The notes: generated from the letters alone by a model not told the origin. A DNA stretch of 27,631 nt from a virus (IMGVR_UViG_3300030339_000198:1-27631), one strand, 5' to 3'. Positions 7,607 to 15,602 are shown, counted from the stretch's first letter. Translations and numbers: made by a program.

Positions 7607-8455
7607 TTATGGAAGTACTTGATATATTATATCAAATGCTTTATCTTCATCTATTAATAATTCTGTAGTAAGATTTAATACTGTATATGGTCTTATATCT
7701 TGGAAATAATCAAAACCATTTATTGTCTTCTTCCATGCAGTTAATAATGATATTTGGGATATTCTAGCATCAGCCATAGATGTTGTATATCTAAACCAAT
7801 CTCTACAATCATCTGTTGTTATTTTAAAGTAGTATTGAATAAATGATTCTACTTCTTCTTTCTTTGCTCTTTCAGAACTATATATATTTTCATCTATAGG
7901 AGTTCCATCTAAGAATTGTTGTTTATATTCAGGAGTACCTTCCCATGTTTTGAAATTATAAGCTATTCTAGCATCACCTTTTTTTCTACCAAAATATTTA
8001 GCTCTTTGTGCTACTGTAATATCATTAGCAACTGGTACATATTTAAATGGCACTAGATCTTCAGGTTCAATTCTTGAAGCATATTTAACTAACTTCTTTT
8101 GAGATAAATCTGGACCACTACCATTCTTACCAACAGCAATTAAGAATACGTATTCACCAGGTCTACCACCTTCTCCTGTATATGGTTCATTAACACTATT
8201 ATCTAATACTAAATCAGTATTATATGTAGGAGTCCAAATCTTAGGTTTTATTACAGGACATATTCTTTGAGCATTATAAGTAGAACCTGCGAGTACAACT
8301 TTATTATGTAATGGATCTGAACCAAAAATATCTTTACCAGTTGCATGATCTTTGATAAATATACGATTCTTTCTACTAAACTCATCAATTTGATTTTTGT
8401 CTGTTATATTTATCCTATCACTTACTTTTACTATTTCATTTTTAAGTATAATCAT
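7607..8455 (-). CDS. Probable virion structural protein (282 aa)
   Basis: I cannot name the family. The protein is soluble, rich in aromatic and charged residues, with no signal peptide, and has a compact Gly/Pro-rich central segment (NEPYTGEGGRPGEY) followed by helical regions. It follows the 821-aa gene by 26 nt and has its own class 2 promoter overlapping that gene's stop. The ATG has AGAGGAGG upstream. Late-type promoter and position suggest a particle component (neck, tail or baseplate), but this is context rather than homology. Confidence 0.6.
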   Translation of the reverse strand: MIILKNEIVKVSDRINITDKNQIDEFSRKNRIFIKDHATGKDIFGSDPLHNKVVLAGSTYNAQRICPVIKPKIWTPTYNTDLVLDNSVNEPYTGEGGRPGEYVFLIAVGKNGSGPDLSQKKLVKYASRIEPEDLVPFKYVPVANDITVAQRAKYFGRKKGDARIAYNFKTWEGTPEYKQQFLDGTPIDENIYSSERAKKEEVESFIQYYFKITTDDCRDWFRYTTSMADARISQISLLTAWKKTINGFDYFQDIRPYTVLNLTTELLIDEDKAFDIIYQVLP

Positions 8456-8478
8456 TATTTATTCCTCCTCTTTTTCTT

Positions 8479-8490
8479 TATTTATATGTT
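8479..8490 (-). promoter_or_regulatory. Class 2 (late-type) promoter, AACA-N6-TA
   Basis: Minus strand AACATATAAATA, overlapping the stop codon of the 821-aa gene and 24 nt before the ATG at 8455. Fits the recalled AR9 late consensus AACA-N6-TW exactly. Confidence 0.6.
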
Positions 8491-10947
8491 TTCCTCTTCT
8501 AAATCTATCTTAGTATCATTTATAAATAATCTTTCAGTAATTCCTATATTGGTTCTCTTAGTCAAAGTACCATATATTCTTATTACATCTTTTATACCAA
8601 CTTCTGATTTTTTATTTAGATAAACATATGTTGATGATATTTTATCTACTATATCTATTAGGTCTGAACAATTTCTAGGTTTATTATTATAACCATGAAT
8701 ATATATTTGTTCTCTAATATCTATACTATCTTTTTTATTTAAATAAATATTCAAAATTATATTATCTAATATTCCAATCATATCACTTTTATGCAATTCA
8801 TAATTAATTCTAATTCTATCTATGATACCAACAGCGTTATCTAATTTATCATCAAATTTATATATAGTATTAATATTAAGTATTGTACTCTTATATGATT
8901 TAAAGAAATTTATAACTTCATACATATACATTTTTATAGATTCTGAAGATACTGTAGGAATTCTATACCATAAGAATTTAAAATCGTCAGAGTCCATATA
9001 AGATTCTATTATATATACAATATCATTAATAGTATTACTAATTTTAGAAGTCCTTTCATCTTTATCTTTTATATCTCTTATATCCTGAATAGATTTATAT
9101 AAAATAGGATTTTTATCTTTTATAAAATCAGTATATCCTGTTGCAGTAGTACCATCCGATTTTTTAAAGAATTCCATATTAACTTCAGTTGTTAATAATG
9201 CATCGTATAATGATTTATAAATATCGTATATATCTTTATTATCAGCCGTTCTCATTTCTTTACATATGTGATCATATACTTTAGTATTTTGTGTGAATAT
9301 ATACATCAATTGATTATATGTCAATATAGATGAATCTGGTATTTGAAAATCTGCTACTCCTAATTCTTCTAAAGTATAACCTTTATTAGCTACATAGTTT
9401 CCCAATAATTCTAAATTAGCTTTAAAATTAAAACCATTTATAGTAAGAACTTCTGTTGGTTTATATAATATATTATCAGTGACTCCTATATACATATAAC
9501 CTAAAGCAAATAAGTATACTAATATATCGGTAAATTTAAAAGATGTTATTGTACTTATTGTAGGTATTTTTAATAATAATTGATCTTCTATAAATACATC
9601 ATCAAAAAGCATATTATAAAAATATGTAGTTTGAAATGATAATTGAGTCATTGAATATACACTATCTATTGACATATACTGAGATCTAAGAATGTTAAAT
9701 TCATAATCGATTATTTTTTTTCTTATATATTCATGGTCTTGATCTCCATCCCAATATTTATCCTGAGAAACAATTTCGTCATAAGAAAATTGATTAATAG
9801 GTTGATTTATATAATTATCAGGTATTTTATCAATAGGAACTTTGATAAATTTTAAATCGTAATTCGTAGAGTCATCTTCATTAAAAGTATAATTTCCATC
9901 TGAATCTTGTAATCTTTCTTTTAATATATAATATTTAAATACTTCTATATTGTCAAATCCAAATAAAGAACTAATATCAACTATACTCTGATGACTAGCT
10001 CTATACTTTTTTAATCTATTTAGATTTCGTACCATTGCTAGTTGATACTTCTTTGGAATATCAGGAAAATAATCTATACCATTAGATTCAAATATCAATT
10101 CTATAGTTTTTAAATCAAATATATCTCCTTTTATAAAGAAGTCAGGAATTTTAGCAAATATATCAGATAAAGTAGTTATAATAATAAATATAGATATAAA
10201 GGCATCATAATTATCTGATTTATATTTATATGCATCAGAATAAACTCTTTTCATAGTATATTGTCTATTTATTTCATAACTAGATTCAAATCTCTTAGAT
10301 ATTTCTACTGGGATATCTGTAGGTAAATATAACAATTGAAATTCTAAAGCTTTTCTAGCTTTATATATAGAAACCTTATTAGAACCAATATGTTTCAGGT
10401 ATTTAGAATTAGGGTATTCCAATATTAATATATCAATAATACCTAATACTTGTAAAATATCTTGTTCATCTTTACTCATTTCATGTATTTTATTATTTAG
10501 ATTTATAGTATATAAAGTAGTATCTATATAACTTTCATTCAATGTTATACCTATATCTCCTATATCTGGAAGACCATTAAGCATTCGATAATAATTATTT
10601 AATTCATTATATGATTTTAAATATATATTAGTTCTATTGTTTATTATTGTTTTTTGTATAGTCGATGGTATAGTCAATGGGCTTTCTAAATAACCATCTA
10701 TATATATTGAATCTAATCCATATGATAATAATTCATCACGACTATATGAAAAATTAGATATGTTGGCTTTGGAATCTAGACATTTTATATATAAATCTGA
10801 ATTTTTGATTGAGTCTAATGATTCGTATTTATTAGCACTTGTTTGATCTTTTATCTCTATATCTCTACATATAATTTTTGAATAATAAACCAATTCATCT
10901 ACTAATGGTATTGTATTACTGTTTGTAATTTTCTTTATATCACTCAT
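8482..10947 (-). CDS. Large probable virion structural protein, possibly baseplate (821 aa)
   Basis: The longest gene here. It is almost entirely soluble, Asp/Ile/Tyr-rich and alpha/beta mixed, without transmembrane segments or enzymatic motifs that I can see. The stretch YYRMLNGLPDIGDIGI near residue 118 and YRASHQSIVDISSLFGFDNIEVFKYYILKERLQDSDG (starting near 315) have the look of tail/baseplate assembly proteins of large myophages, from memory only. Near the C-terminus, short similar segments recur (DIREQIYIHG, GIKDVIRIYG, GITERLFIND), suggesting a small repeat of about 35-40 residues. ATG with AGAGGAGG upstream; class 2 promoter 22 nt before the start; a terminator ends the previous gene. 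Confidence 0.55.
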   Translation of the reverse strand: MSDIKKITNSNTIPLVDELVYYSKIICRDIEIKDQTSANKYESLDSIKNSDLYIKCLDSKANISNFSYSRDELLSYGLDSIYIDGYLESPLTIPSTIQKTIINNRTNIYLKSYNELNNYYRMLNGLPDIGDIGITLNESYIDTTLYTINLNNKIHEMSKDEQDILQVLGIIDILILEYPNSKYLKHIGSNKVSIYKARKALEFQLLYLPTDIPVEISKRFESSYEINRQYTMKRVYSDAYKYKSDNYDAFISIFIIITTLSDIFAKIPDFFIKGDIFDLKTIELIFESNGIDYFPDIPKKYQLAMVRNLNRLKKYRASHQSIVDISSLFGFDNIEVFKYYILKERLQDSDGNYTFNEDDSTNYDLKFIKVPIDKIPDNYINQPINQFSYDEIVSQDKYWDGDQDHEYIRKKIIDYEFNILRSQYMSIDSVYSMTQLSFQTTYFYNMLFDDVFIEDQLLLKIPTISTITSFKFTDILVYLFALGYMYIGVTDNILYKPTEVLTINGFNFKANLELLGNYVANKGYTLEELGVADFQIPDSSILTYNQLMYIFTQNTKVYDHICKEMRTADNKDIYDIYKSLYDALLTTEVNMEFFKKSDGTTATGYTDFIKDKNPILYKSIQDIRDIKDKDERTSKISNTINDIVYIIESYMDSDDFKFLWYRIPTVSSESIKMYMYEVINFFKSYKSTILNINTIYKFDDKLDNAVGIIDRIRINYELHKSDMIGILDNIILNIYLNKKDSIDIREQIYIHGYNNKPRNCSDLIDIVDKISSTYVYLNKKSEVGIKDVIRIYGTLTKRTNIGITERLFINDTKIDLEEENI

Positions 10948-10968
10948 TATATAATACCTCCTCTATCT

Positions 10969-10980
10969 TATTTATATGTG
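10969..10980 (-). promoter_or_regulatory. Class 2 (late-type) promoter, CACA-N6-TA
   Basis: Minus strand CACATATAAATA, 22 nt before the 821-aa gene. One mismatch to AACA-N6-TA; the 11 bases after the first are identical to the site at 8479-8490. Confidence 0.5.
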
Positions 10981-10984
10981 AAAA

Positions 10985-11016
10985 GATAAAAAATAAAGAG
11001 AGTATTAAAACTCTCT
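10985..11016 (-). terminator. Terminator after 11020-11841
   Basis: Arms AGAGAGT (minus, 11010-11016) and ACTCTCT (10997-11003), then TTTATTTTTTA on the minus strand. Confidence 0.85.
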
Positions 11017-11019
11017 ATT

Positions 11020-11841
11020 TTATATACCTAAAGCTATTAGTATACCATTTAATCTATGTAATGTAAGTCTTATGTAAAATTTTATCCTTGATTTTATAGG
11101 TTCATTCTTTAATACAACTTTTACTAAACTCTTATTTACTGCATGTAATAACCAAAAATTTACATCATAATTATCCATTATTTCTTTCACAGTAGTATTT
11201 CTTGTAAAATATCGGTACTCATAAATTCCATTGTCGAATATATAGCTTGAACAATCTACATCTACAATCTTAAGACATCCAGTACATAATGGAGTTTCAT
11301 TAATTTTAGTAGCATATTTATTAGTATAAAATTTAGTACCTCCACAATTAGGACAAGTTATATAACTTTTTTGCTTTTCTTCTTCATGTCTTTTTTCCTT
11401 TTGCTTTTCTTCTTCATGTCTTTTTTCCTTTTGCTTTTCTTCTTCATGTCTTTTTTCCTTTTGCTTTTCTTCTTCATGTCTTTTTTCATTTCTTTTAATA
11501 TTCATAAAGATATCAAAAGAAGCATTAGTTTCTCTATATTTTATAAATTCATCAACAATATCACTATTTGCTGAATTAAAAGGTGGAGTTTGTGGTGGTC
11601 GTTGTGGTTGTACTGGTGGAGGTGAAGTTTGTTGTGTATATGGATTGTAATTTGTATAAGGATTATTTTTTACTGGATTAGAGTATTGTGAAGATTGATT
11701 TGGTGGTTCTTCATATTTAAACATAATCTTTTTAATTTTAAATTGAGCTTCTTTTACTTCTTCCAAAGTATTTCCATTAGATATAGTTCTATTTTTTAAT
11801 GCTTGTATTTTTCTTTTATCACTTTCTGATATTGGTAACAT
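11020..11841 (-). CDS. Zinc-ribbon protein with proline-rich linker and 10-aa tandem repeat
   Basis: 273 aa. Parts in order: a short helical N-terminus, a Pro/Gln/Asn-rich disordered segment (roughly 45-95, NPYTNYNPYTQQTSPPP and onward), a highly charged run of four KRHEEEKQKE units encoded by a 30-bp direct repeat (11371-11490), a zinc ribbon CPNCGG...CTGC, and a C-terminal helical domain of about 80 residues. The charged run should form a single helix acting as a spacer. The start chosen is the third in-frame ATG (11839-11841), because GGGGGGA lies 9 nt before it; earlier ATGs at 11850 and 11859 fall at or before that ribosome site. Class 1 promoter 36 nt upstream. Function unknown; DNA/RNA or protein binding by the ribbon is possible. 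Confidence 0.75.
   Translation of the reverse strand: MLPISESDKRKIQALKNRTISNGNTLEEVKEAQFKIKKIMFKYEEPPNQSSQYSNPVKNNPYTNYNPYTQQTSPPPVQPQRPPQTPPFNSANSDIVDEFIKYRETNASFDIFMNIKRNEKRHEEEKQKEKRHEEEKQKEKRHEEEKQKEKRHEEEKQKSYITCPNCGGTKFYTNKYATKINETPLCTGCLKIVDVDCSSYIFDNGIYEYRYFTRNTTVKEIMDNYDVNFWLLHAVNKSLVKVVLKNEPIKSRIKFYIRLTLHRLNGILIALGI
11371..11490 (-). repeat. Four tandem 30-bp direct repeats (coding)
   Basis: Four head-to-tail 30-bp units, the first three identical and the fourth with a single base change near its end. Period 30 keeps frame and encodes KRHEEEKQKE. The near-identity suggests recent expansion by slippage or unequal recombination. Confidence 0.95.
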
Positions 11842-11876
11842 TTTAAACATTCCCCCCATTTAAATTTATTCAATAA

Positions 11877-11893
11877 TATAATATATAACTATA
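11877..11893 (-). promoter_or_regulatory. Class 1 (early-type) promoter element
   Basis: Minus-strand TATAGTTATATATTATA, an exact match to the commonest form, 36 nt before the chosen ATG of 11020-11841. Confidence 0.68.
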
Positions 11894-11900
11894 ATCTTTT

Positions 11901-11935
11901 TTGTTAAAATATAGAGATGACCTTAGCCATCTCTA
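11901..11935 (-). terminator. Terminator after holin gene
   Basis: TAGAGATG and CATCTCTA arms (11912-11935), followed by ATTTTAACAAAAAA on the minus strand. It lies about 40 nt after the holin stop. Confidence 0.8.
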
Positions 11936-11975
11936 TACATATTCATGACAAGAGATTATAATTATGTTTGTCCAA

Positions 11976-12227
11976 TTATTTATTTTTAAATTGTTTATAA
12001 ATTTGATTGGCATAAGTAGAACAAGCTACAGTTAATATTCCTTGTATAAAAGAATTGATAGATAAGTCTTTCATTAAAAGCATAGACATTATAATTCCTA
12101 TAGGTAATAATAAAATAGGAATAAATTTATCATCTATCTTTTCAGTAGATTTAAATAATGTACCTATATAATATAATACAGGTATTAGTATAATTGTTTT
12201 ATCATTTATATAATTCATTAAATCCAT
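11976..12227 (-). CDS. Holin, Hol44 / phage_holin_5_2 type
   Basis: 83 aa. Two clear hydrophobic segments (about 10-25, IILIPVLYYIGTLF, and 33-50, FIPILLLPIGIIMSMLL) are followed by an amphipathic, weakly hydrophobic stretch (SINSFIQGILTVACSTYANQIYKQ) and a basic tail. The IQGIL...YANQ(I/L)(Y/I)KQ ending is typical of this Firmicutes holin family as I know it. It would make the membrane lesions that release or activate the endolysin. The frame is open a further 81 codons upstream, but the ATG at 12225-12227 has AAGGAGAAATATT in front of it and the extension overlaps the divergent plus-strand gene, so the short form is chosen. Unusually, the endolysin is on the other strand, 1.8 kb away. Confidence 0.85.
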   Translation of the reverse strand: MDLMNYINDKTIILIPVLYYIGTLFKSTEKIDDKFIPILLLPIGIIMSMLLMKDLSINSFIQGILTVACSTYANQIYKQFKNK

Positions 12228-12251
12228 AATATTTCTCCTTTCATCTATAGT

Positions 12252-12263
12252 TATTATACAGTT
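12252..12263 (-). promoter_or_regulatory. Class 2 (late-type) promoter, AACT-N6-TA
   Basis: Minus strand AACTGTATAATA, 25 nt before the holin ATG. It carries T in place of the last A of AACA, as does the site at 15080-15091. Confidence 0.45.
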
Positions 12264-12265
12264 GA

Positions 12266-12277
12266 AACATTTTAATG
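12266..12277 (+). promoter_or_regulatory. Class 2-like promoter, AACA-N6-TG
   Basis: AACATTTTAATG, 17 nt before the TTG start of 12294-12995. It matches the AACA box and spacing but ends TG instead of TA. It is divergent from, and adjacent to, the holin promoter. Confidence 0.4.
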
Positions 12278-12293
12278 AAAGGATGTGATTGAA

Positions 12294-12995
12294 TTGAATG
12301 ATTTTAATGCTTTCCCAGAGGTTGATTTTTTCTTGGATATGGAAGGAAACCCCACAATATCTAGCCCTAATAGTTGTTATCAGATAGCTTTCTATCAAAC
12401 TCAAGAATCTCTTATGGATACGGAGGTCTATAAACAATTTCTTAAAAATTCTATACAAAGATTCAGACACTCAGTAACATACAAACATTACAAAGGATTC
12501 TTAATGGAAATGGGTTTGAATAGGTGTCAATTTATGAGTAATATAACAACAGATTTGAATGCTGATTCAAAATCAAAGCGAGATGCTATAACATTAGAGA
12601 TGCATCATTCTATATTAACTATATATGATATAGGTTATATGATCTGTGAGCATACTCTAAAGACTCAAGGTAAAATCAATTCATTTAAACTATCAGAATT
12701 AATTAGACAAGAACATATACTTCATAATGTTCCCTTATGTTTCTTATCATTAACTCCTCACCAATTATATCATAATGATGATAATTTTTATATATCACCT
12801 AAAATGGTATTTGGTAATTGGTATGATTTTATAAATAAATATTATATGGGAATAAGTCAAGATATTGCATTTAAGATTATATTCTATCTTAAAAGATGTA
12901 TGGATGAAGATGGATTGTCTAATGATAATAAACTGTTAGATTTAAGAAATAAAATAATGGATTGGTCTAATTGTGGTGCAGTAGTTAATTTTTAG
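12294..12995 (+). CDS. HNH-like protein of unknown function, paralogue of 22793-23617
   Basis: 233 aa. It shares with 22793-23617 the central blocks: a pair of histidines followed by a xTxYDI motif (MHHSILTIYDI, about 105-115), then VPLxxxxxHxxxH (VPLCFLSLTPHQLYH, 146-160), then a VFGN-xxxFxxxYY/EPY block. A His-His strand followed by a hydrophobic-Leu-x2-5-His-x3-His element looks like a diverged HNH/endonuclease-VII-type site, although the spacing is long and I cannot confirm catalysis. A GTG at 12285 lies 1 nt from the Shine-Dalgarno (GAAAGGA, 12277-12283); TTG at 12294 gives 10 nt, the same leader pattern as the endolysin, and is preferred. It ends in a bidirectional terminator shared with 13031-13510. 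Confidence 0.75.
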   Translation: MNDFNAFPEVDFFLDMEGNPTISSPNSCYQIAFYQTQESLMDTEVYKQFLKNSIQRFRHSVTYKHYKGFLMEMGLNRCQFMSNITTDLNADSKSKRDAITLEMHHSILTIYDIGYMICEHTLKTQGKINSFKLSELIRQEHILHNVPLCFLSLTPHQLYHNDDNFYISPKMVFGNWYDFINKYYMGISQDIAFKIIFYLKRCMDEDGLSNDNKLLDLRNKIMDWSNCGAVVNF

Positions 12996-13004
12996 AAAAA
13001 ATAA

Positions 13005-13026
13005 AAGGTGGACAATTGTCCACCTT
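13005..13026. terminator. Bidirectional terminator between convergent genes
   Basis: A perfect 22-bp palindrome with arms AAGGTGGACAA and TTGTCCACCTT. A T-rich run follows on plus (GTTTTTATT) and on minus (TTATTTTTTC). Confidence 0.9.
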
Positions 13027-13030
13027 GTTT

Positions 13031-13510
13031 TTATTGTTTTAAATTAAATTCAGTCAATATTTCATCATAAAGTTTTCCAGCTTCATTATATTCTATATAT
13101 TTATCTCTATTTGTAACATATGGTTTTAATTCTATTTTATCACCCCATGGTAATTTGGTTATATAATACCATGGACCAAAACATCCCATAGAATTTTGAT
13201 ACGAATCTTTGCCTAATTGAAAACCGAATTTTTCTTTTATTTCTTTTTCAGCTTCTAAATAATTCTCATCAAGAGATAAATACCCAGATGTAATTGAGAT
13301 GTATCCTAATGGGGTATATATTTTTGATGGAGTGTTATAATAATATTCAACCATTATTCCTTCTGAATTTTCATCTACCTGATTATAATATTGATTTGGA
13401 CTTTCATTACACAACACTGTCAGTACTTTGTGCTTCTCATATATTTCTTGAATATCTTTTCTAATTTTTAATGCTGTTAAAACTTTTTCTTTAATTAATT
13501 CTTTATTCAT
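13031..13510 (-). CDS. Hypothetical protein (159 aa)
   Basis: Not recognised. A helical N-terminus (ELIKEKVLTALKIRKDIQEIYEKH) is followed by a mixed alpha/beta body containing MGCFGPWYYITKLPWGDKIELKPYV, rich in aromatics. Two cysteines (C34, C109) give no metal pattern. It is 25 nt after 13536-13901 and probably cotranscribed with it from the class 1 promoter at 13942-13958. It ends in the palindromic bidirectional terminator. The ATG has GAGGAGAG about 8 nt upstream. Confidence 0.7.
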   Translation of the reverse strand: MNKELIKEKVLTALKIRKDIQEIYEKHKVLTVLCNESPNQYYNQVDENSEGIMVEYYYNTPSKIYTPLGYISITSGYLSLDENYLEAEKEIKEKFGFQLGKDSYQNSMGCFGPWYYITKLPWGDKIELKPYVTNRDKYIEYNEAGKLYDEILTEFNLKQ

Positions 13511-13535
13511 TTAAATCTCTCCTCTATTTTATGTA

Positions 13536-13901
13536 TCAAGCTATTCCTAATTTTTCTTTGAATCTTATATCTATTCTTTTTAAGAATCTATAATAAGCAT
13601 TTAATGTGTAAATGAAACATTTTATTTCGCCCACACTTGTACCTTTTTCTAGATTATATATTTCATAAATTTTGTCCATTTGTAATATGTAAGTATTTAT
13701 ATCTTTTATTTCTTGAGTAAATACTTCTAATTCATTTATGTCATTTATTAATGTTTCTATTAATTGGTTTCTATTTGAATATAGATGTTTTATCATTTCA
13801 TTATCTACTTTAGTAAATACATATACTACATCATGTTCTTTTAATAATTCAACACTCCCTCTATTTAATCTTTGTATTACATTAATAATTTCTTTCATCA
13901 T
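13536..13901 (-). CDS. Hypothetical helical protein (121 aa)
   Basis: Not recognised. It is almost all alpha-helical, with heptad-like segments (NRNQLIETLINDINELEVFTQEIKDINTYILQMDKIYEIYNLEK), so it may oligomerise. The ATG at 13899-13901 is chosen because AGGAG ends 10 nt before it; upstream TTG/GTG codons at 13907/13910 are too close to that site. First gene of a two-gene unit with 13031-13510, 41 nt after a class 1 promoter, so probably early. Confidence 0.7.
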   Translation of the reverse strand: MMKEIINVIQRLNRGSVELLKEHDVVYVFTKVDNEMIKHLYSNRNQLIETLINDINELEVFTQEIKDINTYILQMDKIYEIYNLEKGTSVGEIKCFIYTLNAYYRFLKRIDIRFKEKLGIA

Positions 13902-13941
13902 ATTCAACACTCTCCTAAATAATAATATTATATTTCACTAT

Positions 13942-13958
13942 TATAATATACAGTTATA
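13942..13958 (-). promoter_or_regulatory. Class 1 (early-type) promoter element
   Basis: Minus-strand TATAACTGTATATTATA, 41 nt before the ATG at 13901. It lies in the divergent gap with the endolysin. Confidence 0.62.
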
Positions 13959-13978
13959 ATATTGAACTTTTACTAAAA

Positions 13979-13990
13979 AACATATAAGTA
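13979..13990 (+). promoter_or_regulatory. Class 2 (late-type) promoter of the endolysin, AACA-N6-TA
   Basis: AACATATAAGTA on the plus strand, 28 nt before the endolysin ATG. An exact match to AACA-N6-TW, and found on the opposite strand to most other copies. Confidence 0.6.
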
Positions 13991-14017
13991 ATTAAAATAA
14001 AGAAAGGATGTGTTTTT

Positions 14018-15037
14018 ATGTCATTAAATTGGATACAGGATGATAATAGTAAAAAATGGTTTGCTTCGGAAGATAATGTAAATATTCTAGGATGGAAAAA
14101 AGATAATGAAAAATGGTATCATTTAAATGATAAAGATGGTTCATTGGATACTGGATTTTTCCAAACAGCAACTAATCAAGACCATTGGTTTTTTTCTTAT
14201 TCGGAAAAAACTGAAAAAGATGGAGATACTCATTATGTTGGTGAAATGTCTACAGGATGGATTGAATATAAAGGAAGTTGGTATTATTTATATCCTCAAG
14301 AAACTGGCAATTATGGAATTAAATATCAAGAAGGAGCTATGGCTACTAATTGGGTGAAACTTGGAGATAAACAAAAATGGTATTATCTTTTAGAGAAAGA
14401 TACATATTATAATGGAATGACTTATTCTAAAGGTTCATGTGTATGTAACACTATATTAGAAATTAATGGTCAAAATTATTCTTTTGATAAGAATGGTGTG
14501 TGGCAATTGGATTATTCAAGATCAAGCGATTCGTTAGTATCCGATTCATTAGTTTCTTATGTAGCTGGTTGGGAATCGGGAGAATGGAGTTCAGAATCAG
14601 AGAATGCATATGAAGATCCATATTATCCAGGAGATCAAAGATATTGGACTATTGGTTATGGTACATGTTATTGTGCAATCCCTGAAGCTTTCCCTAACGG
14701 ATTGAGTTCTACATGTACACAAGACCAAGCCTTAGGTTGGTTAAAACAAGAAATAAATTTAGTAGCAAATACTATTAAATCTGCTTTAGGTGATAATTAT
14801 AATTCTATCTCACAACAAGCATTTGATTGTTTATGTGATATTGGATATAATGCTGGTACTGGAGCTGTAATAGGAGGTAATACTTGGAAAGCTATTATAT
14901 CAGGTGATTCAGATTTAATAACAACTAAATTGATGAGTTGGAATAAGGCTAATGGTGTAGTAAGTTCAGGGTTAACTAAGAGATGTGAATCTAGGGTTGA
15001 AATGTGTTTAAATGGAGTTTATAATTCCGATCATTAA
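14018..15037 (+). CDS. Endolysin: N-terminal cell-wall-binding repeats, C-terminal GH24 lysozyme
   Basis: 339 aa. Residues 1-165 carry several aromatic cell-wall-binding repeats (GWKKDNEKWYHL 25-36, GWIEYKGSWYYL 80-91, NWVKLGDKQKWYYL 111-124, then a final Phe-Asp-x-x-Gly-Val-Trp unit), of the choline-binding/CW_binding type. A Ser/Asp linker follows (168-179). Residues 180-339 are a T4-type lysozyme (GH24): candidate catalytic Glu186 or Glu189, AYEDP with D200, YWTIGYG (209-215), QAFDCLCDIGYNAGTGA (267-283) and GLTKRCESRVE (318-328). It cleaves the peptidoglycan glycan strand between NAM and NAG. The binding part precedes the catalytic part, opposite to most endolysins of Gram-positive phages. 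No signal peptide, so holin-dependent export is expected. Start ATG with GAAAGGATG upstream; ends in a strong terminator. Confidence 0.92.
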   Translation: MSLNWIQDDNSKKWFASEDNVNILGWKKDNEKWYHLNDKDGSLDTGFFQTATNQDHWFFSYSEKTEKDGDTHYVGEMSTGWIEYKGSWYYLYPQETGNYGIKYQEGAMATNWVKLGDKQKWYYLLEKDTYYNGMTYSKGSCVCNTILEINGQNYSFDKNGVWQLDYSRSSDSLVSDSLVSYVAGWESGEWSSESENAYEDPYYPGDQRYWTIGYGTCYCAIPEAFPNGLSSTCTQDQALGWLKQEINLVANTIKSALGDNYNSISQQAFDCLCDIGYNAGTGAVIGGNTWKAIISGDSDLITTKLMSWNKANGVVSSGLTKRCESRVEMCLNGVYNSDH

Positions 15038-15041
15038 AATT

Positions 15042-15071
15042 ATAAGAGTGGTTATTCCACTCTTATTTTTT
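15042..15071 (+). terminator. Terminator after endolysin
   Basis: Arms ATAAGAGTGG and CCACTCTTAT with a short loop, followed by TTTTTTA. Confidence 0.9.
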
Positions 15072-15079
15072 ATATCTTA

Positions 15080-15091
15080 AACTTTTAAATA
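15080..15091 (+). promoter_or_regulatory. Class 2 (late-type) promoter, AACT-N6-TA
   Basis: AACTTTTAAATA, 27 nt before the ATG at 15118 and just after the endolysin terminator. Same AACT variant as the holin site. Confidence 0.45.
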
Positions 15092-15117
15092 ATAAAAAAT
15101 ATTAAGGAGTGTTGATT

Positions 15118-15597
15118 ATGGAATTTTATTACGGATATATAATTATAGTTACGGTTATTATATTAAGTCTACTAGCTAGACGTATACAGGTAAAAAATAA
15201 ATGTGATGTCATTATGACTAATGCTGAAGTTGTCGCATTAGATAGACAATTTGTAAATAATATGGATGTAATCCCAATGTTGGATATATTTGTAGAGGAC
15301 TGTATGATAAATGTAATATCTAAAAATATAGATTATGCTAAATTACAATCTGTATCCAGAGATAATCAAATAGAAATACTTAATCTAGTATCTAATACAG
15401 TATCAGAAAGAATTTCACCATCTTTAATCAATAGATTGTCAACAGTATATAATAAGAATTGTATGACGGATGTATTGGCTGAAAGATGTTATTTAAAAGT
15501 ATTAGAATGGGCTAGAGAAATAAATGGACAAAAATATAAATCAGATGATGAAGCTAAAGAGTTTAATTTTAGTTTTGAAGCAGACGAAGATAGATAA
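15118..15597 (+). CDS. Single-pass membrane-anchored protein (159 aa), next to endolysin
   Basis: One N-terminal transmembrane segment (about residues 3-20, YYGYIIIVTVIILSLLA) is followed at once by RRIQVKNK, which by the positive-inside rule puts the 130-residue body in the cytoplasm. The body is helical with an acidic end. I do not recognise it; it is too long and has too few membrane spans for a usual holin, and a lysis regulator or antiholin is only a guess from position. The ATG at 15118 has AAGGAG 8 nt upstream; the in-frame GTG at 15109 overlaps that site and is rejected. Its own promoter and a shared bidirectional terminator make it monocistronic. Confidence 0.72.
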   Translation: MEFYYGYIIIVTVIILSLLARRIQVKNKCDVIMTNAEVVALDRQFVNNMDVIPMLDIFVEDCMINVISKNIDYAKLQSVSRDNQIEILNLVSNTVSERISPSLINRLSTVYNKNCMTDVLAERCYLKVLEWAREINGQKYKSDDEAKEFNFSFEADEDR

Positions 15598-15602
15598 AAT
15601 AT

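Noticed and set aside
8345-8623. Plus-strand open frame with Phe/Tyr/Ile-rich, membrane-like translation
   Set aside because: It lies antisense across the junction of two well-supported minus-strand genes; its hydrophobicity comes from the reverse of Lys/Asn/Glu-rich codons.
11371-11490. Regular 30-bp repeats that could suggest a CRISPR array
   Set aside because: The units are head-to-tail with no spacers and keep the reading frame of a long gene.
11371-11574. Plus-strand frame of repeated FFFMSFFLLL
   Set aside because: It is the antisense reading of the KRHEEEKQKE repeat.
12228-12470. 81-codon N-terminal extension of the holin frame
   Set aside because: It overlaps the divergent plus-strand gene, has no ribosome site, and the inner ATG has AAGGAG at good spacing.
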